Origin: Chthoniobacterales bacterium
GTDB taxonomy: Bacteria; Verrucomicrobiota; Verrucomicrobiia; Chthoniobacterales; UBA10450
Length of the DNA: 11,617 nucleotides
NCBI GenBank assembly: GCA_013695925.1
Contig: JACCZO010000281.1
Location: 1 to 11,617 of the forward strand
Direction: 5' to 3'
How positions within the stretch are numbered: the first letter of the stretch is position 1; the number at the start of each line of letters is the position of its first letter. This document shows, in pieces, positions 6,459-11,617 of the stretch. Made by a program: the position numbers and the translations under genes. A model generated the notes under the pieces. That model searched no databases. It worked only from the letters and a program-made list of their open reading frames with translations, and was not told where the DNA came from.

Positions 6459-7220
6459 CTAACGTTTTTGCAGAATGCAGGTCCGCTGCCCGCAATCCGG
6501 GGCGCGGGCTTCCAGGATCTCCAAGTCCAGCTTCTTCGCCCAGACGGCGAAAAAATCTTCCGAAAGAAAAATATCCATCGGCTTCTCCTGCCGCAGACGG
6601 GCCGAGCGCACGTTGGCCTCGAAAATCTCCCAATGACTTGGTTCCGCGATGTCGAGATAGGAAGCGACGATCCGTCCACCGGGCTGCAGCACGCGGCGCG
6701 CTTCCTCGAGGTAAAGAAACGATTCCTCTTCCAGCAGATGAGTGAAAACGGAAAAGAAACAAACCATCTGCGCCACGCCATCGGTTTCTGGAATTTTCGG
6801 CTCCGCGACGAGCTCGAAGCGCCAGCCCGGTCGCGCGCATTTCTGCGCCGCGAAGGCGAGCATCTCGGGGACAATATCGATCCCGAGATAGCGCAGCGAA
6901 TCGCGCCAAGGCGAACGGGCGAGGGCAAAGGCCAGCCGCCCGGAGCCGCAGCCCACGTCGATCAGGTAGTCGTTAGGCTGGAGACCGAACCGGACGAGTC
7001 GCTCGCGCAGCGCTTCCCCCATCAGCTCGTAGTCGCCGCCGACCGCGAGCGACATGGCCGTCCCGGGATCGTTTTTCGCGAGCAGGTTTGCCATGTGATC
7101 GGCATAGGGGAGCCGCGCGTTCGGCCGCACCTGGTTGCGCGCCGCCTTCTCCGCCCGGCGTTCTTCCTTGAGCGCGCGCTCGTCCGGGATGAGGTGCAGC
7201 TTGCGCAGGAGGCTTTTCAT
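6459..7220 (-). CDS. class I SAM-dependent methyltransferase
   Basis: A 253-residue predicted cytoplasmic methyltransferase. Motif I is YLIDVGCGSGRLAFAL (residues 85-100, SAM-binding Gly-rich loop with Asp88). The acidic residue after strand 2 is in YLGIDIVPEML (111-121). Motif IV-like VAQMVCFFSVFTHLLEEE (149-166) and post-motif VLQPGGRIVASYLD (177-190) follow. This layout fits small-molecule or lipid/sugar methyltransferases of the Methyltransf_11/25 type. The basic N-terminal part (1-35, many Lys/Arg/Glu) is unusual and might bind membrane or nucleic acid. ATG 7220 begins MKSLLRKLHLIPDERALKEE. An in-frame extension to 7343 exists but is Arg-rich junk-like sequence overlapping the rplT leader. 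The TAG stop lies in an ACCTAACG word. Substrate not determinable; the gene may belong to the surface-sugar theme at the left of the window. Confidence 0.85.
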   Translation of the reverse strand: MKSLLRKLHLIPDERALKEERRAEKAARNQVRPNARLPYADHMANLLAKNDPGTAMSLAVGGDYELMGEALRERLVRFGLQPNDYLIDVGCGSGRLAFALARSPWRDSLRYLGIDIVPEMLAFAAQKCARPGWRFELVAEPKIPETDGVAQMVCFFSVFTHLLEEESFLYLEEARRVLQPGGRIVASYLDIAEPSHWEIFEANVRSARLRQEKPMDIFLSEDFFAVWAKKLDLEILEARAPDCGQRTCILQKR

Positions 7221-7439
7221 TGTTTTCGGAAACCGGAGCAGCCTCGCAGAAAAACGATTTGAGCAACAGCGCTTCGGGTTTACTATGGGCCTCCGCTGCG
7301 CTGGTCGCGCGGAATTCTTTGCCCACCTGGTCCGGGCTCGCAAGAGCCGGCCGAATCAGCGAATGAGGTCGGGCAAGTCTCACACGGTAAAGAACAATTC
7401 GCTGAACCAGGAGTCCCGAAGTGATACGGGAATAACAAC
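7221..7439 (+). other. 219-nt divergent gap and rplT leader
   Basis: No gene was found in any frame; in particular there is no L35 (rpmI)-like peptide. A candidate promoter lies at 7259-7286. The predicted leader of roughly 147 nt contains GGCTC-GCAA-GAGCC (7335-7348), a 5-bp hairpin with a GNRA tetraloop. CCTGGT (7326-7331) is complementary to ACCAGG (7406-7411). A 5-bp stem TCCCG/CGGGA (7414-7418 with 7427-7431) lies just before the start codon. These could form a regulatory leader, but no known L20 leader consensus was recognised. Confidence 0.4.
7259..7286 (+). promoter_or_regulatory. putative promoter of rplT-pheS-pheT
   Basis: TTGAGC (7259-7264) and TACTAT (7281-7286) are spaced by 16 nt on the plus strand. 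This is the best sigma-70-like match in the gap before rplT. It predicts a start near 7293. Confidence 0.35.
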
Positions 7440-7832
7440 ATGCCAAGAGCCACCAACGCGCCCGCCAGTCGCGAGCGCCGCAAACGCGTCATCGATTCCG
7501 CCAAGGGATACCGGGGCCGCAGATCGAAACTTTTCCGCTACGCGAAAGACGCGCAGATGAAGGCCAAGTATTGGGCCTACCGCGACCGCAAGACGCGCAA
7601 GCGCAATTTCCGCATGCTTTGGGTGCAGCGTCTCAACGCCGCCGCCCGCGCCGAAGGGCTTACCTACAGCCGTTTTGCCGAGGGTCTCAAAGCCGCCGGC
7701 ATCGGGGTCGACCGCAAGATCCTTTCCGACCTCGCAATCAACGACGCGGTCGCCTTTAAAGGCATCATCGAGCAGGTGAAGAGCGCGCTCGAGAAGAAAT
7801 CGGGCGCGCCAAAGAAAAAAACCGCGGCCTAA
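7440..7832 (+). CDS. rplT: 50S ribosomal protein L20
   Basis: A 130-residue large-subunit protein that binds 23S rRNA early in assembly. In many bacteria L20 also represses its own operon. The match to L20 is clear along the whole length: SRERRKRVIDSAKGYRGRRSKL, AYRDRKTRKRNFRMLWVQRLNAAAR (about residues 46-70), GLTYSRFAEGLKAAGIGVDRKILSDLAINDAVAF (about 73-106). It is somewhat longer than the E. coli protein (117 residues) because of a Lys/Ala/Pro tail after residue 118. The extended basic N-terminus is as expected. ATG 7440 is the natural start (MPRATNAPASRERR). No strong Shine-Dalgarno is seen; GGGA lies about eight bases upstream. The usual upstream partners infC and rpmI are not adjacent. 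pheS follows after 65 nt that are almost entirely a palindromic repeat. Confidence 0.96.
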   Translation: MPRATNAPASRERRKRVIDSAKGYRGRRSKLFRYAKDAQMKAKYWAYRDRKTRKRNFRMLWVQRLNAAARAEGLTYSRFAEGLKAAGIGVDRKILSDLAINDAVAFKGIIEQVKSALEKKSGAPKKKTAA

Positions 7833-7835
7833 ACT

Positions 7836-7894
7836 TGTAGCGTGCGCTGTCTCAGCGCATGAACGGGTGGTCCGCTGAGACAGCGGACGCTACA
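7836..7894. repeat. REPIN-like nested palindrome before pheS
   Basis: Two 24-nt arms (7836-7859 and 7871-7894) form an inverted repeat identical at 22 positions, around an 11-nt centre. Each arm contains its own 7-bp hairpin: TGCGCTG-TCT-CAGCGCA (7843-7859) and TCCGCTG-AGA-CAGCGGA (7871-7887). The outer stem is TGTAGCG (7836-7842) with CGCTACA (7888-7894). The only two differences between arms fall on paired positions of the inner stems and preserve pairing in each. The architecture (two small palindromes in inverse orientation) is that of REP doublets. Confidence 0.85.
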
Positions 7895-7897
7895 GAA

Positions 7898-8914
7898 ATG
7901 CATCCGCTCGAAGAACTGCGCGATTCCGCTCTGGCGGACGTTGCCGCCGCGACCGACGAATCAGCGCTCGACGCCGTCCGGGTCCGCTACCTTGGCCGGA
8001 GCGGCTCCATCGCAGCCTGGGGCGAGCAGATGAAGTCGCTCTCGAAAGAGGAAAAGCCGGTTGTCGGGAAGCTCCTCAACCAGGTCCGCAGCGCCGTCAC
8101 CAGCGCGCTTGGGGAAGCCGGGGAGAAGCTGCGCGCGGCCAAAGAATCCGGCGCCCTGGCCGCGACCGACATCTCTCTGCCCGGCACCCCTGACGACATC
8201 GGCGCGCTCCATCCGCTCACCCAGATGCTCGACCGCGCGATCGGAATTTTCCGCCGGATGGGTTTCGCCCTCGCCGAAGGCCCGGACGTGGAGGACGAAT
8301 GGCATTGCTTCGACGCGCTCAATACCGCGCCTGACCATCCCGCGCGCAACGAACAGGACACCTTCTTTTTGCCCGACGGCCGGCTCCTCCGCACTCACAC
8401 CTCCACCGTGCAGATCCGCACCATGGAATCGGCCCCGCCGCCCATCCGCGTCATCGCGCCCGGTGCCGCTTTCCGGCGCGACGAAGTGGATGCGACCCAC
8501 AGCGCGCAATTTCATCAGATCGAAGGCCTCTACGTCGACCAGCGGGTCAGCGTCGCGGATCTGAAAGGCACGCTCGAATATTTCCTGCGCGAACTTTTCG
8601 GGCCGGACACGGCGGTGCGTTTTCGGCCGCATTATTTTCCGTTCACCGAGCCGAGTTTTGAGATCGACGTGAAATCCAGGGCGCTCAAAAGTGGCGAGAA
8701 ATGGATCGAGGTCTGCGGTTGCGGGATGGTGCACCCGGCGGTTTACGAAGAAGTGAATCGCGCCCGCAGCGATACCGCCTACGACCCGGAAAAGTGGACC
8801 GGGTTCGCCTTCGGCCTCGGGATGGACCGGCTCGCGATGATCCTTTTCGGGATCCCCGACATCCGCCTTTTCGCGCAGAACGATCTGCGTTTTTTGGGGC
8901 AGTTCGCAGGATGA
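7898..8914 (+). CDS. pheS: phenylalanyl-tRNA synthetase alpha subunit
   Basis: A 338-residue catalytic subunit of the class II heterotetramer that charges tRNA(Phe); the E. coli subunit is 327 residues. The N-terminal coiled-coil arm covers about residues 1-90 (HPLEELRDSALADV, DAVRVRYLGRSGSIAAW). The catalytic core begins near DISLPG (91-96). Motif 2 is AFRRDEVDATHSAQFHQIEGL (191-211). The phenylalanine pocket includes FPFTEPS (247-253), and WIEVCGCGMVHP (269-280) follows. Motif 3 is GFAFGLGMDRLAMILFGIPDIR (302-323). ATG 7898 was chosen because MHPLEEL aligns with the start of other PheS proteins. The in-frame ATG at 7859 lies in the palindromic repeat and would add a 13-residue tail encoded by it. 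The start is only three bases after the repeat, so there is no room for a normal Shine-Dalgarno outside the hairpin. Confidence 0.97.
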   Translation: MHPLEELRDSALADVAAATDESALDAVRVRYLGRSGSIAAWGEQMKSLSKEEKPVVGKLLNQVRSAVTSALGEAGEKLRAAKESGALAATDISLPGTPDDIGALHPLTQMLDRAIGIFRRMGFALAEGPDVEDEWHCFDALNTAPDHPARNEQDTFFLPDGRLLRTHTSTVQIRTMESAPPPIRVIAPGAAFRRDEVDATHSAQFHQIEGLYVDQRVSVADLKGTLEYFLRELFGPDTAVRFRPHYFPFTEPSFEIDVKSRALKSGEKWIEVCGCGMVHPAVYEEVNRARSDTAYDPEKWTGFAFGLGMDRLAMILFGIPDIRLFAQNDLRFLGQFAG

Positions 8915-8933
8915 AGCGGCGCGGCACAACTCT

Positions 8934-9060
8934 GGGGAGCGCACGCGCCTCGCGTGCTGGTGATGGCGCCTCGCCATCACGAACTTATTCTGGCTGCCAG
9001 ACGTCGCTCGGTGTTTGCGGCGGGGCGCCGCAAACGGCACGCGAGGCGCGTGCGCTCCCC
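8934..9060. repeat. four-hairpin composite palindrome between pheS and pheT
   Basis: Perfect 24-bp inverted repeat: 8934-8957 and 9037-9060. Each arm carries its own 7-bp hairpin, GCACGCG-CCT-CGCGTGC (8941-8957) and GCACGCG-AGG-CGCGTGC (9037-9053). Between the arms are two more hairpins: GTGATGGCG-CCT-CGCCATCAC (8960-8980, 9 bp) and GTTTGCGGCG-GGG-CGCCGCAAAC (9013-9035, 10 bp). It fills most of the 169-nt gap between pheS and pheT. No coding sequence is supported inside it. Confidence 0.9.
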
Positions 9061-9083
9061 GGAAACGTCGCGCCACGCTAACG

Positions 9084-11432
9084 ATGAAATTTTCTCTTAA
9101 CTGGCTCGGTGAATTTGTCGAGTTGCCTGAGGACGTCGCGGAGCTGAGCGATTTGCTCACCCTCGCCGGGGTCGAGCTCGAGGGGATCGAGAACCGGGGC
9201 GCGAATTTTGCGCAGGTTGTTGTCGCGCAGATCACCGCTTCCGCGCAGCATCCCAACGCCGATCGCCTCAGCGTCTGCCAGGTGGACGACGGCAGCGGGC
9301 AGCCGCGCCAGATCGTTTGCGGGGCCAAAAATTACAAGGTCGGCGACAAGGTGCCGCTGGCCCAGCCGGGCGCAGTCCTGCCGGGCGATTTCCAGATCAA
9401 GGCGAGCAAGCTGCGCGGCGTCGAGTCGCAGGGCATGCTCTGCAGTGCGAAGGAACTCGGCCTCGCGGAGGACGCCGCCGGTCTCCTCATTCTCTCCCCC
9501 GAAGCAAAAATCGGCGCCCCGATCGGCGAACTTTTCCCTAACGACACCATCCTCGACGTCGAGATCACACCCAACCGCGCTGACCTGCTCAGTCACTACG
9601 GCCTCGCGCGCGAGATCGCGGCCCTGACCCGGAAACCGCTGCGGGAGCTCTCGATTGCGGAGCCGCTTACCGTGACCGGCGATGCGGTGAAGATCAGTTC
9701 GCCTAACGAGTGTCCATTTTATTCCGCGCGCCGGATCGAGAAAATCACCGTCGGCCCGAGCCCCGCCTGGCTGCGCGCCAAACTCGAGGCGGTCGGGCTG
9801 CGCGCGATCAACAACATCGTCGACATCACGAATTTCGTGATGCTGGAAATCGGCCAGCCGCTGCATGCTTTCGATGCCGACATGCTGGAAGGCGGCATCA
9901 ACGTCCGGCTCGCCCAGCCTGACGAAAAATTCCTGGCCCTCGACGGACGCACTTACAGCCTTTCGCCCAAAAACATGCTCATCGCCGACGCCGCCCGCGG
10001 CGTTGCGATCGGCGGGGTGATGGGCGGCGAAGACACCGGCGTGACCCACACGACCCGCAACGTCCTGCTCGAGAGCGCTTATTTTCTGCCGGCCAACATT
10101 CGCCGCACGGCGCGCGAATTGAATCTCCCGAGCGACGCCAGTTATCGTTTCGAGCGGGGCGTCGATCCCGGAATGGTCCTGCGCGCCTCGGAACGGGCCG
10201 CGCAATTAATCCACGAGATTGCTGGCGGCGAACCGGCCGGCGAAACGATCACCGCCGGCACTTTGCCCGCGCCACCTGCCGGCTTCAGCCTTCGTTATGC
10301 GCGTTGCGACGAACTTCTCGGGGTTGCGGTCCCGCCGGCAGAAGTGGATCGAATCCTGGAAGGCTTCGGCGTGCACAAACTCGGCGCGACCGAGGCGCAG
10401 GCGAGCTGGCGCATTCCGAGTTACCGCTCCGATTTGCGGCGCGAGGTGGATTTGATCGAGGAGGTCGTGCGCGTCTTCGGGATCAACCGCATCCCAGCCG
10501 CGGATCGCAGCCGTTTCACTCCGGTTTCGGAGGCCGATCGCCGCTACGATTTTGAAATGCAGTTGCGCCAGCGGCTGGTCGCGCGCGGTTTTTCGGAAGC
10601 GCGCACCGCCGCGCTCGTCGGCCGGCAAACGTTAGGCTCGGGGTTTGCCGAAACCGCGGTGGAGCTGCGCAATCCGTTAAGCGAGGATCACGTCGCGCTC
10701 CGGCCGAGCCTGCTCCCCGGCCTGATCGCCGCGTTGGAGCGGAACGTGCGGGCGGGCGCGAAAAGCGTGCGGCTCTTCGAAATCGGCCGCGTCTTCCTTC
10801 CGCCTGACGGCAAAGAAATCCGGCGGCTTGCTCTTCTTCTCTGCGGAGCCGCCGGCGGGGCGACGCATTGGCGCGGCGGCCCGACTCGCTCGCTCGATCT
10901 CTTTGATCTAAAGGGCGCGCTGGCCGCGGCCGGTTTGGGAGAAGTCACGCTCCGTCTTCTCGAGCGGGCTGAGTTCGCGCTCGCCACCGAAGTATTTTTT
11001 GATGAGCAACGCACGGGCGTTGCGGGCCAGCTCGCCTCTGCGCAAAGGAGCGCGAGCGCCCCGGTTTTTGTCGCGGAAGTGGATTTGCCTAACGAGTTCG
11101 CAGCCTCCTCGGGCGCGCGCCAGTTTTGCGAGCTGCAGCGCTTCCCCTCGATCGGGCGCGACATCGCGCTCATCGCTCCAGAGGATTTGAGTCACGACGC
11201 CATTCTAACGACGATCAAGGAAGCAGAGGAACCGCTTCTCGCGACGGTTGAGCTCTTCGATCTTTTCGGCGGAAAAGGCGCAGAGCATCTCGGTCTGGGT
11301 CGAAAATCGCTCGCCTATTCATTGACATACTTGGACAAAAACCGGACACTGACTTCCGATGAAGTAAGTGCCGCGCACGACCGGATTCGCGAGCGGTTGC
11401 GAAACCAGTTGCGCGTGGAACTGCGCGAATAG
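9084..11432 (+). CDS. pheT: phenylalanyl-tRNA synthetase beta subunit
   Basis: A 782-residue structural, tRNA-binding and editing subunit of phenylalanyl-tRNA synthetase; the E. coli subunit is 795. MKFSLNWLGEFVELPED starts the family N-terminus. The OB-fold tRNA-binding domain spans about residues 42-150 (NADRLSVCQV, QIVCGAKN, KLRGVESQGMLCS). ITPNRADLLSHYGLAREIAAL (161-181) follows. The B3/B4 editing domain lies at about 208-360 and includes AINNIVDITNFVMLE (241-255) and AIGGVMGGEDTG (308-319). B5 and core domains cover the middle, and an FDX-ACB anticodon-binding domain forms the last ~95 residues (QRFPSIGRDIALI, RKSLAYSLTYLD). Length is normal and no break is seen. ATG 9084 is the start; the same frame stays open upstream to 9015 but only through the palindrome. 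Four GCCTAACG-type words fall inside this gene. Confidence 0.97.
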   Translation: MKFSLNWLGEFVELPEDVAELSDLLTLAGVELEGIENRGANFAQVVVAQITASAQHPNADRLSVCQVDDGSGQPRQIVCGAKNYKVGDKVPLAQPGAVLPGDFQIKASKLRGVESQGMLCSAKELGLAEDAAGLLILSPEAKIGAPIGELFPNDTILDVEITPNRADLLSHYGLAREIAALTRKPLRELSIAEPLTVTGDAVKISSPNECPFYSARRIEKITVGPSPAWLRAKLEAVGLRAINNIVDITNFVMLEIGQPLHAFDADMLEGGINVRLAQPDEKFLALDGRTYSLSPKNMLIADAARGVAIGGVMGGEDTGVTHTTRNVLLESAYFLPANIRRTARELNLPSDASYRFERGVDPGMVLRASERAAQLIHEIAGGEPAGETITAGTLPAPPAGFSLRYARCDELLGVAVPPAEVDRILEGFGVHKLGATEAQASWRIPSYRSDLRREVDLIEEVVRVFGINRIPAADRSRFTPVSEADRRYDFEMQLRQRLVARGFSEARTAALVGRQTLGSGFAETAVELRNPLSEDHVALRPSLLPGLIAALERNVRAGAKSVRLFEIGRVFLPPDGKEIRRLALLLCGAAGGATHWRGGPTRSLDLFDLKGALAAAGLGEVTLRLLERAEFALATEVFFDEQRTGVAGQLASAQRSASAPVFVAEVDLPNEFAASSGARQFCELQRFPSIGRDIALIAPEDLSHDAILTTIKEAEEPLLATVELFDLFGGKGAEHLGLGRKSLAYSLTYLDKNRTLTSDEVSAAHDRIRERLRNQLRVELRE

Positions 11433-11447
11433 TTCTTTGAGGAGTCG

Positions 11448-11521
11448 GAGAGTTGTTGCTTGAGAGTTGAAGGTTCAAAGACCTTTTCGCGTCTACTTTC
11501 AGCTCTCTATCGACAACTTTC
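11448..11521. repeat. imperfect inverted repeat downstream of pheT
   Basis: Arms 11448-11473 and 11496-11521 match at about 20 of 26 positions when one is reverse-complemented. The shared core is GAGAGTTG/GAGAGCTG-type sequence, and GAGAG-TTG also occurs twice within the left arm. Near the centre AAGGT (11470-11474) can pair with ACCTT (11481-11485), followed by only two more T, so it is at best a weak terminator for the rplT-pheS-pheT unit. Confidence 0.55.
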
Positions 11522-11617
11522 TAAATTTACCCTGCGGTGTTCGAGATTACTGGTGTGAAACCCGGTCCGATGTTGTTAGCAAGGGGGCTAGGTCGTCAGG
11601 AGAAGATGGCATGCCTT
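11522..11617 (+). other. right-edge region without an assignable gene
   Basis: No coding sequence can be assigned. TAAATT (11522-11527) is -10-like, followed closely by CCCTGCGGTGTTCGAG (11530-11545), which resembles the start of some 6S RNAs; this is a weak recollection. An AGGAG Shine-Dalgarno-like box (11598-11602) lies eight bases before ATG 11611 and also just before ATG 11606, so a new gene might begin at the very edge. The two readings compete and neither can be decided within the window. Confidence 0.3.

Larger units (their letters stand above)
1158..11094. repeat. dispersed 8-nt word GCCTAACG / CGTTAGGC
   Basis: Exact copies: GCCTAACG at 5263, 9701 and 11087; CGTTAGGC at 1158, 3459, 3593, 5914, 6971 and 10630. 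Six further sites share the core CCTAAC with changed flanks: 501, 2383, 3135, 5618, 6457 and 9536. Eight of the nine exact copies are followed by A (GCCTAACGA). Copies fall in both orientations and in different reading frames of unrelated genes, so this is a DNA-level word and not a protein motif. Confidence 0.75.

Noticed and set aside
7221..7343. N-terminal extension of the methyltransferase to 7343
   Set aside because: The extra segment is Arg-rich without pattern and overlaps the predicted rplT promoter and leader; MKSLLRKLHL is a natural start.
7221..7439. rpmI (L35) hidden before rplT
   Set aside because: All three plus-strand frames were translated from 7279 to the rplT start; none gives the Lys-rich L35 pattern and two are closed by stops.
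9015..9083. Upstream extension of pheT to 9015
   Set aside because: The added 23 residues come from the palindromic repeat, while MKFSLNWLGEF at 9084 is the normal PheT N-terminus.
7961..9328. 455-codon open frame on the minus strand across pheS and the start of pheT
   Set aside because: It is antisense to two unmistakable synthetase genes and crosses a palindrome. Its product has the Arg/Ala/Gly-biased composition of a shadow frame in GC-rich DNA.
9078..10205. 375-codon open frame on the minus strand inside pheT
   Set aside because: It is antisense to conserved PheT domains and has no recognisable motif; codon-position GC of the sense gene explains the open frame.
501..11094. GCCTAAC/GTTAGGC words as integron attC core sites
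   Set aside because: The 7-mers fit the attC core patterns RYYYAAC/GTTRRRY, but real attC sites need two oppositely oriented cores tens of bases apart with foldable sequence between. Here copies are hundreds of bases apart, lie inside housekeeping genes and are not paired. No integron integrase is present.
1..11617. CRISPR array, tRNA or rRNA genes, insertion sequence
   Set aside because: No regularly spaced direct repeats, no tRNA-like T-arm plus acceptor combination, no rRNA signature and no transposase frame were found. The repeats present are palindromic and gap-bound.
11481..11617. SRP RNA at the right edge
   Set aside because: GGTCGTCAGGAGAAG (11591-11605) looks faintly like the SRP domain IV region, but the GGAA tetraloop and flanking symmetric bases are missing.

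Overview
The window is GC-rich bacterial chromosome. It carries housekeeping translation genes (rplT, pheS, pheT, gluQ) mixed with signalling and cell-surface sugar genes. Gaps between genes hold several unrelated palindromic repeats with trinucleotide loops. Together with a CHASE2-cyclase/FHA pair and start codons that mostly lack a Shine-Dalgarno sequence, this suggests a Verrucomicrobiota-type soil bacterium. That assignment is inference from style and cannot be proven here.

Layout. Bases 1-424 (-) hold the N-terminal part of a GT4-type glycosyltransferase that runs off the left edge. A divergent, complete GT4 glycosyltransferase follows (488-1615 +). Its 3' end overlaps a convergent STAS-domain anti-sigma-factor antagonist (1567-1908 -). 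After a low-complexity inverted repeat comes a HAD phosphatase (1999-2688 -), divergent from gluQ (2738-3598 +). A hairpin separates gluQ from a convergent signalling pair: an FHA protein with a C-terminal membrane anchor (3640-4143 -), downstream of a CHASE2-type class III nucleotidyl cyclase (4193-6298 -). A SAM-dependent methyltransferase (6459-7220 -) precedes a divergent translation cluster: rplT (7440-7832), pheS (7898-8914) and pheT (9084-11432), all on +. The last 185 bases hold an inverted repeat and an unassigned conserved-looking stretch.

How the genes work together. L20 and both subunits of phenylalanyl-tRNA synthetase form a probable operon. infC and rpmI, its usual leading genes, are not directly upstream. 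rplT instead has a plausible promoter of its own and a leader of about 150 nt. GluQ adds a queuosine-linked modification of tRNA(Asp). The cyclase and FHA protein look like one membrane signalling unit. The two glycosyltransferases probably belong to a surface polysaccharide or LPS locus continuing to the left.

The most unusual signal is not a gene. The 8-mer GCCTAACG (or its complement CGTTAGGC) occurs nine times exactly, and the 6-mer core CCTAAC fifteen times, scattered through genes on both strands and in several reading frames. The second signal is a pair of elaborate nested palindromes placed before pheS and between pheS and pheT. In one of them the two arms differ by compensatory changes.
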